Shown here: positions 48,586 through 59,741 of the stretch, piece by piece
Position numbering within the stretch: position 1 is the first letter of the stretch
Layout: each line of letters starts with the position of its first letter
DNA from: Cryptomeria japonica
Lineage: Eukaryota > Streptophyta > Pinopsida > Cupressales > Cupressaceae
Assembly: GCF_030272615.1 (NCBI RefSeq)
Contig: NC_081408.1
Location: forward strand, 337,500,793-337,564,792
Direction of reading: 5' to 3'
Length of the DNA stretch: 64,000 nt
Notes under the pieces: model-generated
Told to the model about the DNA's origin: nothing
Database searches by the model: none
What the model saw: the letters and a program-made list of their open reading frames with translations, nothing else
Made by a program: the position numbers and the translations under genes

Positions 48586-48619
48586 AATTTTTGCACTCAT
48601 TTTTGACAACCTTTGTCAT

Positions 48620-48766
48620 TGATGTCAAAGGGGGAGTAGTGGACATCAAAATGCTTATACAAAGGAGATCACTTGCCTAGGGGGAGCACATCTTTTTGGA
48701 ATCTTTTTGGACTACAGTTTTTTGATTTTTCTCATGAGTGTTGCCATCAATGCCAAAGGGGGAGAT
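48620..48766 (+). promoter_or_regulatory. Three polypurine motifs of element C
   Basis: TCAAAGGGGGAG (~48626), CTAGGGGGAG (~48677) and CCAAAGGGGGAGAT ending at 48766 against the 3' LTR. Spacing and context match element A. Confidence 0.75.
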
Positions 48767-49544
48767 TGTTGGCATTATACACTCTTATGAGAATAGTTGA
48801 TGTTGTCATTGATGGCAAATAACTAGAAATCATGTGGCAACCAACCGACAGATACCAACATCGGCAATAGACTTCTACATACACTGGCAGACACTTCACC
48901 AGCATCGGCAACAATGCATACCGACACTCAAGCCGACATGGATTAAACTTTTGTTTATTATTTTGAAATGTAATTACCCTTTGTAAAATCCGACATGGTA
49001 TATTGTAAAAGACTCATATATGTATGAGATATTTTAGGTCATTTTTATAAAATGATATAGATGAGAAGTATAAGACAATTTTGTATAAGGTGATATAATT
49101 GATAGCAAAGGTTTTGGTTATTGACTGAGCTTAAAATGGTACTGAACCTGTCATGAGAGATGTTGTTTTGATGCAGTACATTATACTGGATTTTGATAAT
49201 CCATTTTGTAGTCAGTGTGACTCTTTATTGAGCAGTGTGCTCTAGGCTGTTGGCCTCCTTGCATGTGCAGGCCCCTCATTATAAGTAGTATTTATTCATT
49301 GGCCAGTGAGTAAATATTATGGGTCACAAATCCCATCGAGGTTTTTCCCATACCAAGTTTCCTCGTTAAATATCTTGTGTTTTCTATACAGTCTCTGTTA
49401 TTCTTATTTGCTGAATTAATTCTTATTTATCGATACACTATTTTGGGATGCAAAGTTTTAAATAAGTATAAATATTCTGTTAACCGTTTAGACACTGATT
49501 CACCCCCCCTCTTAGTGTCTTTGGGACTGTCATTGATTCTAACA
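48767..49544 (+). repeat. 3' LTR of element C
   Basis: 778 bp, TGTTGGCATT...TTCTAACA. Several percent diverged from the 5' copy. Confidence 0.92.
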
Positions 49545-49649
49545 ATATCAAAGTGAGTTTTCATTCTAGAGGTTGTGTGTCCTAATATTTTTGTTGTAGG
49601 GTGGCAGACTATGGATCCGACCTGCAGCTGCAGAGGAATGACGTAAACG

Positions 49650-50700
49650 ATGGCACAAAGAGGAACTAGGAATGGTGGATCGCATGGAAATGCAGACCCT
49701 TCTATGATGGAAATGTTGCAAGGTATAGCAGCCTGGTTGGAAGCCGTGGATATAGCCCAAAGAAGAGGCTGAAACAATGAAGATATATGTGAAGATGAAG
49801 GAGAAGAAACCTTGACAGAACAAGTAAACCCACCGACGGTTGATCCGGATGAGGAAAGGTTTTTGAGGGTTTTGAGTAGGGAAAATACTAAATGTCATTT
49901 TACCCCATTGGAATATGATGGAAAGTTGGATTCAGATGAATTCATGGATTGGATCTCAAAGGTGGAGAAATATTTTGATTTTGAAAACATTGCAAAAGAA
50001 AGAAAGGTGAAATATGCCTGTACCCAGTTGAAAGGTCATGCATCTCTTTGGTGGGAACATTTGCAAGTTGATAGTAAAATAAAAGGTAAAGAGAATATCA
50101 AGACATGGGATCAGATGATTGCTAAGTTGAAGTCAAAATTTATGCCAGCTGATTATCAAGTGAATCTGTTCTGGAAGTTACAGAACTTGAGACAAAATGA
50201 ATCTAGTGTGAAGGAATACACCGAAGCATTTTACAAGTTGACTAACAGATCTAGACATGTAGATGATGAAGTTGAACAAGTTGCAAGATATTTGAATGGA
50301 TTGCGGGTGTCTATACAAGATGAACTCAGTTTGATCGAATTAGAGAGTGTTGAAGAGGCTTATCAATATGCCCTAAAGGAAAAAGAGAAGCAGACGTGGA
50401 AGGTTTACCAGAGGCATATTTCAAGGAGGAAGAGGATATATCGAAGGTAGAGGAACCTGTACAGATCATAACAAGGACAAAGAAGTGAACAAAGAAGGTA
50501 ATTCATATTGAAAGGATGATAGAAATGTCTACCAGAGGAGAGAACCAGATGGTTACCGGAGTGAGAATTTTGGAAGACAAGACAAGAGAACATTTAGAGG
50601 AACTTGATTTAAGTGTGGAGGAGAAGGACATCGTGCTTTCGAGTGTAAGAAGACAAAGAATACCAAAAGAGAAGCAATGGTGGAAGAAAACCCCACCAGA
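49650..50700 (+). pseudogene. Gag of chromovirus F
   Basis: Start at ATG 49650 (MAQRGTRNGG...), in frame with the open stretch 49812-50450 after a CGA-to-TGA type stop near 49770. Residues ~80-230 are the Ty3/gypsy Retrotrans_gag capsid domain (DEFMDWISKVEKYFDFENI, CTQLKGHASLWWEHLQ, WDQMIAKLKSKFMP, LRQNESSVKEYTEAFYKL). After a frame change a CCHC knuckle is readable near 50601-50645 (FKCGGEGHRAFEC; its first Cys codon is now TGA). It would package the RNA and form the particle. Confidence 0.85.
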
Positions 50701-50799
50701 TTAGATAATAGACCGGAAGATGGAGAACTATTGATGATGAGGAGAGATTTGTGTCATACCAAGAGAGATGAAGAGCCCTTGTAGAGGAAGAATTTGTTC

Positions 50800-52030
50800 A
50801 AGACTAGATGTAAGATATCTGGTAAGTACTGTAAAGTTGTTATTGATAGTGGTAGTTTAGAAAATCTTATTTCATAAGAGATAGTGAATAAGTTGAATTT
50901 GGAAAGATTGAAACACCCTAAGCCTTATCAGATAGCATGGATTCAGGATGAACATAAGTTGTTATAAAGTGAGCAATGTTTGGTGAAATTGAAAATTGAG
51001 AGTTATCATGATGAAGTCTTGTGTGATATTATGCCTATGGATATTTGTCATCTTTTATTGGGTAGACCTTGGCAGTTTGATAGACAAGAAATACATGATG
51101 GGAGGAAGAATACATACACTATTGTGGCCAATGGGATGAAGCAAACCTTGTTGCCCTTGGAGGAACCTTTGAAGAGTGAAGTCTATACGAATGCTAGAAT
51201 CTGTTTGGTGGATGGAAGGAAATTCTTGGATGGATTGAGACATGAGAATGTGTGTCTTGTCTTAGTTCCTAAGAAAACTAAGAACCCGAAGCATGAAGAG
51301 GAACAACCGGAAGAGATAAAAGTTTTGCTAACAAAATATGAAGACATCATTTCAGATAATGTGCCTGATGGATTTCCACCTGTGAGAAGTATCAGTCATT
51401 GCATGGACCTGGTTCCCAAAGTTAGTTTGCCTAACAAAGCTGCACGTCAGATGACACCGACAGAGAATGAAGAACTGAATAGAGAAATGCAGGAGTTGTT
51501 GAAGAAAGGATTGATCAAAGAAAATCTAAGCCCTTGTGCAGTACCAAGAATATTAGCACTTAAGAAGAATAGAGAGTGGAGAATATGCACCAATTCCAGA
51601 GCAATAAACAGGATCATAGTGAAATACCGGTTTCCTTTGCCTAGGATGGATGCCATAATGGACTGTTTGAGTGGAGCCAAATACTTTACAAAGATATATT
51701 TGAAGAGTGGATATCATCAAATCAGGATTAGAGAAGGAGATGAGTGAAAGACAACATTCAAGACAAGTGAAGGACTATATGAATGGTTAGTGATGCCTTT
51801 TGGATTAATTAATGCATTGATTACTTTCATGAAGCTGATGAATGAGGTATTGAAAAAATTCTTGGGTAAGTTTGTTATTATTTATTTGGATGACATTCTG
51901 ATTTTCAGTAAGACAAAAGAGGAGCATTTGTTGCATTTGAGACAAGTTTTGCAAAGGTCGAGAGAAGAAAAGTTGCTGAAAAAATCTTAAGAAGTGTACT
52001 TTCATGAAAGATGAATTAGTCTATTTGGGA
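50800..52030 (+). pseudogene. Protease and reverse transcriptase of chromovirus F
   Basis: Aspartic protease motif KVVIDSGSLENLIS near 50833, then CHLLLGRPWQFDRQ. The main open frame is 50980-51747: linker, then RT blocks LVPKVSLPNKAA, EELNREMQELLKKGLIKEN, CAVPRILALKKNREWRICT, AINRIIVKYRFPLPRMD and SGYHQIRIREGDE. A stop at 51745-51747 is followed by [20 protein letters not shown] and the catalytic [10 protein letters not shown] (51882-51893). A frameshift occurs near 51975. This is standard gypsy gene order with protease before RT. Confidence 0.9.
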
Positions 52031-53400
52031 TTTGTGATATTTGAGAATGGTTTGAAGATGGACCCTGAGAAAGTAAAAGAAATTGTTGAGTGGCCTACAC
52101 TGGAAAGCATTAGAGAGGTAAGACCATTTCTTGGATTGGCTAGTTTCTACTAGAAGTTCATTAGAAATTTCAGTTTAGTTTGTAACCCTATGACTGAGAC
52201 CATGAGGGGAGATTGGAAGGAATTCAAGTGGACCACTGGAGCAAACAAAAGTTTTGAGCTGTTGAAATGGAAAGTGACTGAGCAACCTGTGTTAGCTTTA
52301 TCGGATTTGAATACAGTATTTCAAGTGGATTGTGATGCAAGTGGAACAACAATAGGAACACTCTTGAATAAGGAAGGGAGAGTAGTAGCCTATTTCAGTG
52401 AGAATTTGAATGATGCCCGGAGGAGATATTCAGTGTATGATCAAGATTTTTATGCCATAGTTCAAGCCTTGAAGAAGTTGAGACATTACCTATTACCTAA
52501 GGAGTTTGTGTTATATACAGATCATCGAGCTTTATAGTATTTGAATAGTCAAAGTAAGTTGAATCAGAGACATATGAGATGGGTAGAATTTTTGTAGAGT
52601 TACACCTTTGTGATGGATCATAGAAGTAGGAAATCTAACAAAGTTGTCAATGCATTGAGTACGAGAAGGAATTTGCTGACAGAGATGAGAGTGACAATAT
52701 TAGGATTTGAGGAATTGAAGACCTTGTATGATGATGAACCAAATTTTGCAGAACATTGGAGAGAATGTAGAGAACCGATTATGGTAGATAGAAGCAAGTG
52801 GTTGGATTACTTCATTCAGGATGGGATGTTATTTAGAGGAGTTCAGTTGTGCATACCTAATAGTTATATGAGGGAGAATCTGATAAAGGAGAAACACAGT
52901 GGAGGATTAGTTGGACATTTTGGTATTGACAAAATAGTAGCATTAGTAAGTGAGCAGTACTTTTGGCCCAAAATTCATAAGGATGTTAGGAAATATGTGC
53001 AAGTTTGTAGAGTTTATCGAGTTGCAAATGGTAGTAGTTAGAATATGGGATTGTATAAACCTTCGATAGTACTGGTAAGACCTTGGGAGGATATAAGCAT
53101 GTATTTCATACTTCTATTGCCTAAAACACCGAGAGGGAATGATTCTATATTTGTGGTAGTGGATAGATTCTCGAAGATGACTCATTTCATACCTTGTAAG
53201 AAGACATCATATGCATTACATGTAGCAGACCTATTTTTCAAGGAAGTAGTGAGATTGCATGGATTACCTAAGAGCATAGTTTCAGACAGAGACACTGAGC
53301 TTGTTATCTATTTTTGGAGAACACTTTGGAAGAAGATGAAGAAAAATTTGTAGTTTAGTTCTACTTTTCATCCACAAACTGATGAATAGATAGAAGTAGT
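52031..53400 (+). pseudogene. RNase H and integrase zinc/core region of chromovirus F
   Basis: RT end and RNase H: DPEKVKEIVEWPTLESIREV, FQVDCDASGTTIGTLLNKEG, YSVYDQDFYAIVQALKKLRH and FVLYTDHRAL. Integrase HHCC region: H..GGLVGHFGIDK...FWPKIHKDVRKYVQVC, with the last Cys changed to Tyr (CRVYRV). Core: [15 protein letters not shown], where relatives have SMDF, so the first catalytic Asp is Tyr; SDRDTEL keeps the second; TDEQ-like (DE*IEVVN) keeps the Glu after a stop. Stops near 52143, 52535, 52595, 53039 and 53351. Confidence 0.88.
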
Positions 53401-54150
53401 TAACTAGAGCTTGGGAAATTTGTTGAGATGTTTAGTTGGAGATAAAACCATAAGTTGGGATTTGATCCTTGCATAAGAAGAGTTTGCCTACAACAATTCA
53501 GTAAATAGGAGTATCGAAAGAACACCTTTTGAGATTGTTATTGGAGTGCATCCTAGAGGTATATTAGAATTAAGAGATATTAGTAGTGAAGACCAGAGAA
53601 GTTCAGAAGTAGAAGACTTTGCAGATCACATGGCAACCTTGCATATTTAGGTTAAGCAACATTTGGAGGACATGAATAACAAGTATAAGGAGAAGGTAGA
53701 TGAGAAGAGGAGACATAATAAATTTGAAGTTGGCAATGAAGCGATGGTATATCTGAGAAAAGAAAGATTCCCGGTTGGAACTTATAACAAATTGTAGATG
53801 AAAAAGTTTGGACCTTGTAGGATTTTAAGGAAGTTCAGTTCTGGGAATGCATATGAAGTGGAGTTACCGGATAGTCTAAGTATTTCACTTGTGTTTAACA
53901 TTGTAGATCTGCATGAGTATCATGAACCATAATTCAATGAGGACAGTATTGCAGACTTGGAGAAACAGTTGGCCCAGAAGGAACTGAATTATATTGAATA
54001 AATTTTGGATAGTAGGATTGGGCGTAGTACCCCGAGCAGTCAGTGTAAGTAGTATCTTGTGAAGTGGAAGGATAGACCAGTTGAAGATTCATCTTGGATT
54101 TCTCAGGAAGAGGTAGACTGCCTTGGTATTTCTCTGACCCCAACAAAGTG
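53401..54150 (+). pseudogene. Integrase C-terminus and chromodomain of chromovirus F
   Basis: Continues in the integrase frame: SVNRSIERTPFEIVIGVHPR, then KYKEKVDEKRRHNKFEVGNE, a GPCRILRKF/YEVELPDS segment of the GPY/F type, and a C-terminal chromodomain (SRIGRSTPSSQCK, then YLVKWKDRPVEDSSWI). The domain ends SLTPTK at TGA 54148-54150, 32 bases before the 3' LTR. Plant chromoviral chromodomains bind modified histones or heterochromatin and steer integration. Stops near 53406, 53475, 53648, 53797, 53929, 54000 and 54050. Confidence 0.88.
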
Positions 54151-54182
54151 AGAGGCTTACTTTTTCAATAACCCCAGATGTC

Positions 54183-54995
54183 TGATGCAGGAGCATCCCC
54201 ATTTCATAGCAATCTTGCATCAACCAAAAATATTTTCCTTTATGTTTTTGTTCTGTTTACAGTTTCAAAATTTCTTTCTGTGTGTCCTGGATTTGGCTCA
54301 CCAGATCCTGTGGAGTTGGATTCTACTTGAAGACTTGATCATCTTCCTTATTACCAAACTACACAACATTTGAATATTTTTCCAACAAGTTATCGCTATC
54401 GGTTTCCATGACAGTTTCCTGTTACTGGTTGATAATTTCCTATTACTGGTTGCTTGGACCTATTTGCATTTGTGATCTACCAGAACTATTCCATAGCTTG
54501 CAGAGCCCTGAGCATTGATTCTGATGTTTCTTGGTGTGTGGTTGACCTTTTCCCATGATCTACACTTCATCCTTTGGATTTTTTGGAGGAATCTCTTGGC
54601 AGAGGCTGACCTTGTTGGTTTTACACGTTAGGTCTTGTTCTTCAGGTTTTGATCCCTTTTTGGGCCGACCGGATCCCTTGGATGGTATAAATCATTGTAA
54701 TTGAGCATTAGAATGGAAGGATTAACAATCAGGTAGTTAGACAGAGCGTAGAATATAGATCTTAAGATTGAAGGTCCTAGTTGTGACCTATTCTGTACTT
54801 TGAGCATGTTTTAGTAGGCCTGTGAGCCGGTTTCTGTGATCTGGTTGTTATTGATTGATTGTAATCAGTTTTCATGAAATAAAACAATATGTTTTGCATT
54901 GCCTCCATCATATCTTTTTGTTTCCGTTGTGTTTACTCTTGCTGACAGGTCCAAATTGATCTCCTTGAGGTCCCTCTCAACTGGTGATTGCTTCA
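54183..54995 (+). repeat. 3' LTR of element F
   Basis: 813 bp, TGATGCAGGAGC...GATTGCTTCA, followed by TSD CCTAT. Confidence 0.92.
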
Positions 54996-55000
54996 CCTAT

Positions 55001-55942
55001 TATCAAGTTACACCATTACACAATGGTTGTTGCATATGTAAAATTAACACTACACATGCACCTGCACCATTTTACTCTCCCTTTCCATGTCTAGCCTCAC
55101 TAAAATTCCAAAAATGTTGTACACCAGTCCTCACATGCATCCTACTCAACCAATAGAACATCCCTGCATTCGTGACTTGTGATGTGCAGTTATCCAGCTA
55201 TATGATGTGTTGGTTGTATCTGATAGTGCTTTCCCTTAAAGTTTCATAGTAGATTTGAAAGCATCCTTGCATAAACTCTGTCGAATGACTATGATCATTG
55301 CTTACATAGAAGTGATATTCTCTCACTATCTTTCTATCCTGCTCTATGCTATCATGTGTATGCATGAATGCTATGTGTGCAAAAATAGTAACTTGTTGAG
55401 AGAGGCATTATTGGGATTGATATTCATTTTGAGGTTGTAGCTTATAATTATTTGAAAAATCTATAATAGAGATGATGGTACTAAGAGGAAATGTATCCTT
55501 ACATATCTTGAATTTCTCATCCAATCACCTTGCTCTATGTGTATGCATTATCATGTAGTCATAAACTAGTTTCTCCTAAAAAATACTCATAAACTCTGGT
55601 ACAATTATATCTTGACTCATCAACTCACATGTCTTCAAGTTTTTTCCATCTTCAACCAAATATGTGGTTGACTTGTATTTTCCATAAGAGACTAGTTTCT
55701 TTCCAATTTCATGTGTACTCTCTAAATGTATGTACATCATTGCAACTTTTGCAAATCAACACATGTAGCACATGAACCCTTCAAACACATCATCTTATAA
55801 AAGGTACAACCCTCATCTCTTTGACATAGTACAATTGAAATAAAATCTCTTGATGAATTTTTGGAGGTACTTGTATACCACATTCCTCTAAAACATCATT
55901 CATGTTCAAAGTACAACATATATGATGATATATATCATAATG
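55001..55942 (-). pseudogene. DDE transposase-like gene, catalytic core piece
   Basis: On the minus strand, in order: HYDIYHHICCTLNMNDVLEE, PPKIHQEILFQLYYVKEMR, CLKGSCATCVDLQKL (Cys pairs), ELMSQDIIVPEF, FKDTFPLSTIISIIDFSNNY, CLSQQVTIFAHIAFMHT, KIVREYHFYVSNDHSHSTEF, LDNCTSQVTNAGMFYWLSRM, and VQHFWNFSEARHGKGE followed by a stop where the family has (V/C)DG, then GAGA. The pattern DFxxNY ... SNDHSHS ... DNCTSQ ... GHGKGExxGAGA matches a poorly classified eukaryotic DDE-type transposase-like family whose C-terminal signature is HGKGxxDGxG. The probable catalytic acids are D(FSNNY), D(NCTSQ) and E or D near GKGE. Frame is broken in several places. I cannot name the superfamily with certainty. Confidence 0.6.
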
Positions 55943-55947
55943 CATGG

Positions 55948-56397
55948 TGTAGGATTTTGCCAAGATCAAGGGCACAATGAAAAGCATAAAAAGAGACAAT
56001 AGAATGACAAGAACAAAACTGTATTCTCATCAATATGCAAAATGATCAACTGGATTAACCAATGCAATGAATATAGGCCTGCTTATATAGGCAAGGCCAT
56101 ATGGATGTATGAGCACACAATTATGACATGTGGCTCAATGAGAAACAAGGGTAGGTAAGAAATACTAGGGGTAGGTAGGAGAAATAATATAATATTCCAC
56201 AAGAGGTGGATGACCCACCAAATGTGGAGTGTAACAGCAAAATAAGACCACAAAAGGTGGAATTTCTCCTAAAACTCTATCCCTATGTGCACACTTCCCT
56301 AAGTGTCTCAAATCCAAACTACGAAGAGATGCATTATCCTAAGTTAACTTAAGTAAAGTGTAATAATATCCAAAATGAATATTTATTTACACCAACA
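55948..56397 (-). repeat. 3' LTR of element D (left copy)
   Basis: 450 bp; minus-strand start TGTTGGTGTAAATA at 56397, end ...CTTGGCAAAATCCTACA at 55948. TATA box CTATATAAGC near 56091-56100 on the minus strand. Confidence 0.92.
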
Positions 56398-56406
56398 CCC
56401 CCCCTT
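56398..56406 (-). promoter_or_regulatory. Polypurine tract of element D
   Basis: Minus-strand AAGGGGGGG immediately before the 3' LTR start TGTTGG; plus-strand primer for DNA synthesis. Confidence 0.8.
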
Positions 56407-56723
56407 AAGTGCAACTTAGGGGAATGAAGACTCAAGTCAACAATGCAAGATGGGTCCTAGCTACTAGGCCATGATAGGTACCCATGTACAATATACAAAT
56501 GCAAGCAAAACCATGCAATGCAATCTCTCACAAATGGAGAAAGGGAGAAAACCCAGTGGGAAAAAAACTCCCCCCCAAAAGAGAGACGAATGTACAAAAG
56601 ACTCTCAAAGAAGAAGGACAAAACCTCAAAGAGGAAAAAGTCCCCCCCATAAGAGAGGAAGGAGAAGTCAGCTGACCCCCCCTAATGACACATCCCACAC
56701 CCCCAAGAGAGCTCTCAACTGCT

Positions 56724-58000
56724 AGAACTTACTCTTGGTGAAAGGTTTGGTGAATATGTCAGCAACTTGCTCTGCTGTAGGACAATACTACAAATCAATG
56801 ACCTGCTCCTGAATGAGCTCTCGGATATAGTGCATATGAATCTTGATGTGTTTGGTCCACTGGTGCTGGACCGGGTTCTTCGAGATTGCAATAGCACTCT
56901 AATTGTCGCAACGTAGAACTGTCGGCCATGGAGTGGTGAATCCAAACTCTGTGAGAATCTGCTGGAGCCAAACGGTCTCAGTCATTGCGTTAACAGTGCC
57001 TCGATACTCAGCCTCAGTCAAAGAGAGAGCAATAGCATGTTGCTTCTTGCTCTGCCAACAAATGGGGCCCGAACCAAGGTGAAAATTGTAACCAGAAGTA
57101 GACTTACGATCATCAAGATCGCCAACCCAATCGGAGTCTGTGTAACCAACCAAGCGAAGCCCTGTGCCTGCTGCATAGTGAATCCCATAGTGATGTATCC
57201 CTGGATGTAATGAAGGATGCATTTGGCCACTTTCCAATGAAGCTCATGTGGTTCCTGCATTAAGTGGGAAACCATGCCAACTGCAAATGAAATATCAGGG
57301 CGTGTATGAGTCAAGTAGATGAGACTACCCACAAGCTGACGATACAAGGTGGCATCAACTGGTGGAGAAGAACACTGAGCCTCAAGCTTGACTCTTGAAA
57401 GAAAGGGAGTCAGGGCAGGCTTACAATTAGCCATATGAAAGTGTGCAAGTAGATCAAGAACATACTTGGGATGCGATAGTGTAATCCTAGAAGGTGACTG
57501 TGAAATCTCTATCCCGAGAAAGTAGTGCAGAAGACCCAAGTCAGTCATAGCAAATTTGTCATGCAAAGCAGATTTGACCCTGCTAATGATGGATGTGGTA
57601 CTCCCTGTAATGATCAAGTCATCAACATAGAGCACAAGTATTAAGTGAGAGTCATCCTGTCGCAAAATATAGACACTCGGATCAAAATGACACCTGGTGA
57701 ACCCTGCGGAGAGAAGAAAGGAATCCATCTTGGCGTACCAAGCCCTGGGGGCCTGCTTAAGGCCATAGAGAGATTTCCTTAGTCTGCAAACTAAGGAAGT
57801 ATCCTGGATGAAACCTTGTGGCTGCTCCATATAAATCTCCTCATCAAGATCACCATGAAGAAAAGCACTCTTCACATCCATCTGATGTACAACACAACCA
57901 TGAGCTGCAGCAATAGCAAGTGTCAAGCGAATGGAGTTCATCTTGGTTACAGGTGCAAAGGTCTCAGTATAGTCAACACCTGCAACCTACGAGAAACCTT
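56724..58000 (-). pseudogene. Reverse transcriptase and RNase H of element D
   Basis: The open frame 57941-57018 begins at MNSIRLTLAIAAAHG. RT blocks: [40 protein letters not shown], and catalytic VLYVDDLIITGS. Then LLHYFLGIEIS, QLVGSLIYLTHTRPDISFAV and ILHYIQG. A frameshift near 57190 moves to the frame of 57237-56899: RNase H GYTDSDWVGDLDDRKSTSG, CWQSKKQHAIALSLTEAEYR. After a stop at 56899 the text continues AIAISKNPVQHQWTKHI and CPTAEQVADIFTKPFT to the end near 56724. All RNase H acidic residues are visible. Close to intact compared with other elements here. Confidence 0.92.
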
Positions 58001-59741
58001 TCGCAACAAGCTGAGCCTTATACTTATCCACACTACCATTCGTTCCAAACTTGGTCTGATAGATCCACTTACATTGAACCATCTTTCTCCGCTTAGGGAG
58101 ATGGACTAAATCCCATGTGTTGTTCCTCATCAAGGAACTATACTCTTCCTCCATAGCTTGGTCCCACTCAGGAACCCCTGATGCTTCCCTAAATGTCTGT
58201 GGATCGGAAGCGGTTGCAATGAATGCATGTGGAAGATCTTGATGCTATGATCGAGTTCTCTGTGTATCTAAAGGATCCCCAACAAGAGAACCCGTGGACT
58301 CAAGTGTCTGTTGAGCCCAATGAGGTGGAGGTGGAGGTGGAGAACAAGGCTCCTCAACTGCAAGTGGACCCTGTGGAGGTGTAACCCTGCAAGTCGGAGT
58401 TGAAGAAGTCTCATCATCTGAATCACTAACATCACTATCCACAATGGAGGAAGGTGGAGGAGGTAGAGAGGCTAAGCTAGGAGAGCTTTCCTCAAAGTGA
58501 ACACTCCTCTCAATGAACACCTCATGTGTCTTAGGATCCATGAATCTGTATACCTTAACACCCTCAGGATATCCAACAAATATGCAAGGCCGACTCTGTG
58601 GTTCCAATGCCTTGCGTTTCTGCGGAGGTATGCGAGCCCATGTTGGACACCCAAAGACTCTGAAATGTCTCACAATTGGTTTCCTACCAGCCCAAGCCTC
58701 AAAAGGAGTAATACCTTACAAAGCTTTGTGAGGAACCCGATTCTAGATGTGTGTGGCACAACTGATAGCCTCGGCCCAAAAGGCAGGATCAAGAGATCGT
58801 GCATGAATCATACATCTAGCCATTTCTTTGAGAGTTCTATTCTTGCGTTCTGCAATTCCGTTCTGCTGTGGAGTGTATGCTACAGAATGCTGAAGATCAA
58901 TCCCCTCAAATGTACAAAAATCCTCAAGCCTCTTGTTCACATATTCCCTTCCATTATCTGTACGAAGAATCTTGACCACTTTCCTGGATTGCTTCTCCAC
59001 ATGAGTCTTGAAGTCCTGAAATCTGTCAAATACTTCACTCTTATGAATGAGAAAGTAGACCCAAGTGAAGCGGGAGTAGTCATCAAAGAAGGTGAGGACA
59101 TAGCGGGCCTTACTAAATGAAGGTGCTGGAAATGGACCTGCTACATCACTGTGAACAAGTTGAAGAACTTCCAAAGCTCTCTAAGCTTTCCCCTTATCAA
59201 AATTCTCTTCGGGATGCTTGCCCATGGAACAACCTAAACATACACCCTCTGAAAAACTAATTTGAGGTAGACCTGTGACCATGTATTTAGTACTGAGTTG
59301 CTGAAGATAGCGGTAGTTGAGGTGACCAAACCGCTCAAGCCATAGCTTACTTCCTGAATTTGAATGAGTAAGCAAGGCCCTAGAAGGTGAACTTGGCACA
59401 AAGTGGGAGAATGAATAAAGCCTTGAGTTGTCATTGACTTGTCCCATTGCTACCAAGGCATCATCATCAAGTTCCTTTACCACAACTAAATCTGGTGTAA
59501 ACTCAACCTTTTTCCCATTCCCATAATGAGTGATTTGGTAGATAGAGAGAAGGTTGGTAGACAAGTTAGGAACATAGAGAACATTCTCAAATGTTCCATC
59601 ATCCATGTCAACTGAACCTTTCCCTTCAACCTCTACTTGTGTATCATCACCTATGTAAATGTGAGGTACCTTAGATGGCTCCAATGAAGAAAACTGCTCC
59701 TTTGTACAACCCATGTGATATGAGGCACCTGAGTCAAGTAT
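58001..59741 (-). pseudogene. Protease and integrase of element D
   Basis: Same frame as gag. Protease: ILDSGASYHM, preceded by a TAG where relatives have Trp (WILDSGAS), then VLYVPNLSTNLLSI. GAG-pre-integrase zinc region: LWLERFGHLNYRYL ... CLGCSMGKHPEENFDKG. Integrase core: HSDVAGPFPAPSFSKARYV (first Asp), RTDNGREYVNKRLEDF (second Asp) and TPQQNGIAERKNRTLKEMAR (Glu), all catalytic residues kept. Then RHFRVFGCPTWARIPPQKRK, CIFVGYPEGVKVYRF and an acidic/proline-rich linker toward RT. Stops at 59742, ~59178, ~58743, ~58719, ~58245 and ~57990. Confidence 0.92.

Larger units (their letters stand above)
42988..49544 (+). mobile_element. Element C: second copy of the gag + ORF2 non-autonomous family
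   Basis: LTRs are 42988-43775 and 48767-49544, with the same internal order as element A: PBS, shortened gag, ~320-bp gap with inverted repeat, ORF2, three GGGGGAG motifs. No pol. Flanking bases GCATC (42983-42987) and ATATC (49545-49549) are a degraded TSD of GTATC inside the PBS of element F. ORF2 is better preserved here than in A (one frameshift plus point stops). Confidence 0.9.
42160..55000 (+). mobile_element. Element F: chromovirus (Ty3/gypsy) with TSD CCTAT, split by element C
   Basis: TSD CCTAT at 42160-42164 and 54996-55000. LTRs are 42165-42978 and 54183-54995. After removing nested element C the element is ~6.27 kb with gag, protease, RT, RNase H, integrase and a C-terminal chromodomain. 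That chromodomain defines chromoviruses, where it targets integration to particular histone marks. The PBS is initiator-Met-like but interrupted. Many stops and loss of an integrase catalytic Asp make it inactive. It lies inside the DDE transposase-like pseudogene. Confidence 0.93.

Noticed and set aside
56471-56725. Plus-strand Lys/Pro-rich ORFs next to element D's 3' LTR
   Set aside because: They lie antisense to the 3' end of D's pol and its purine-rich tail; no independent support.
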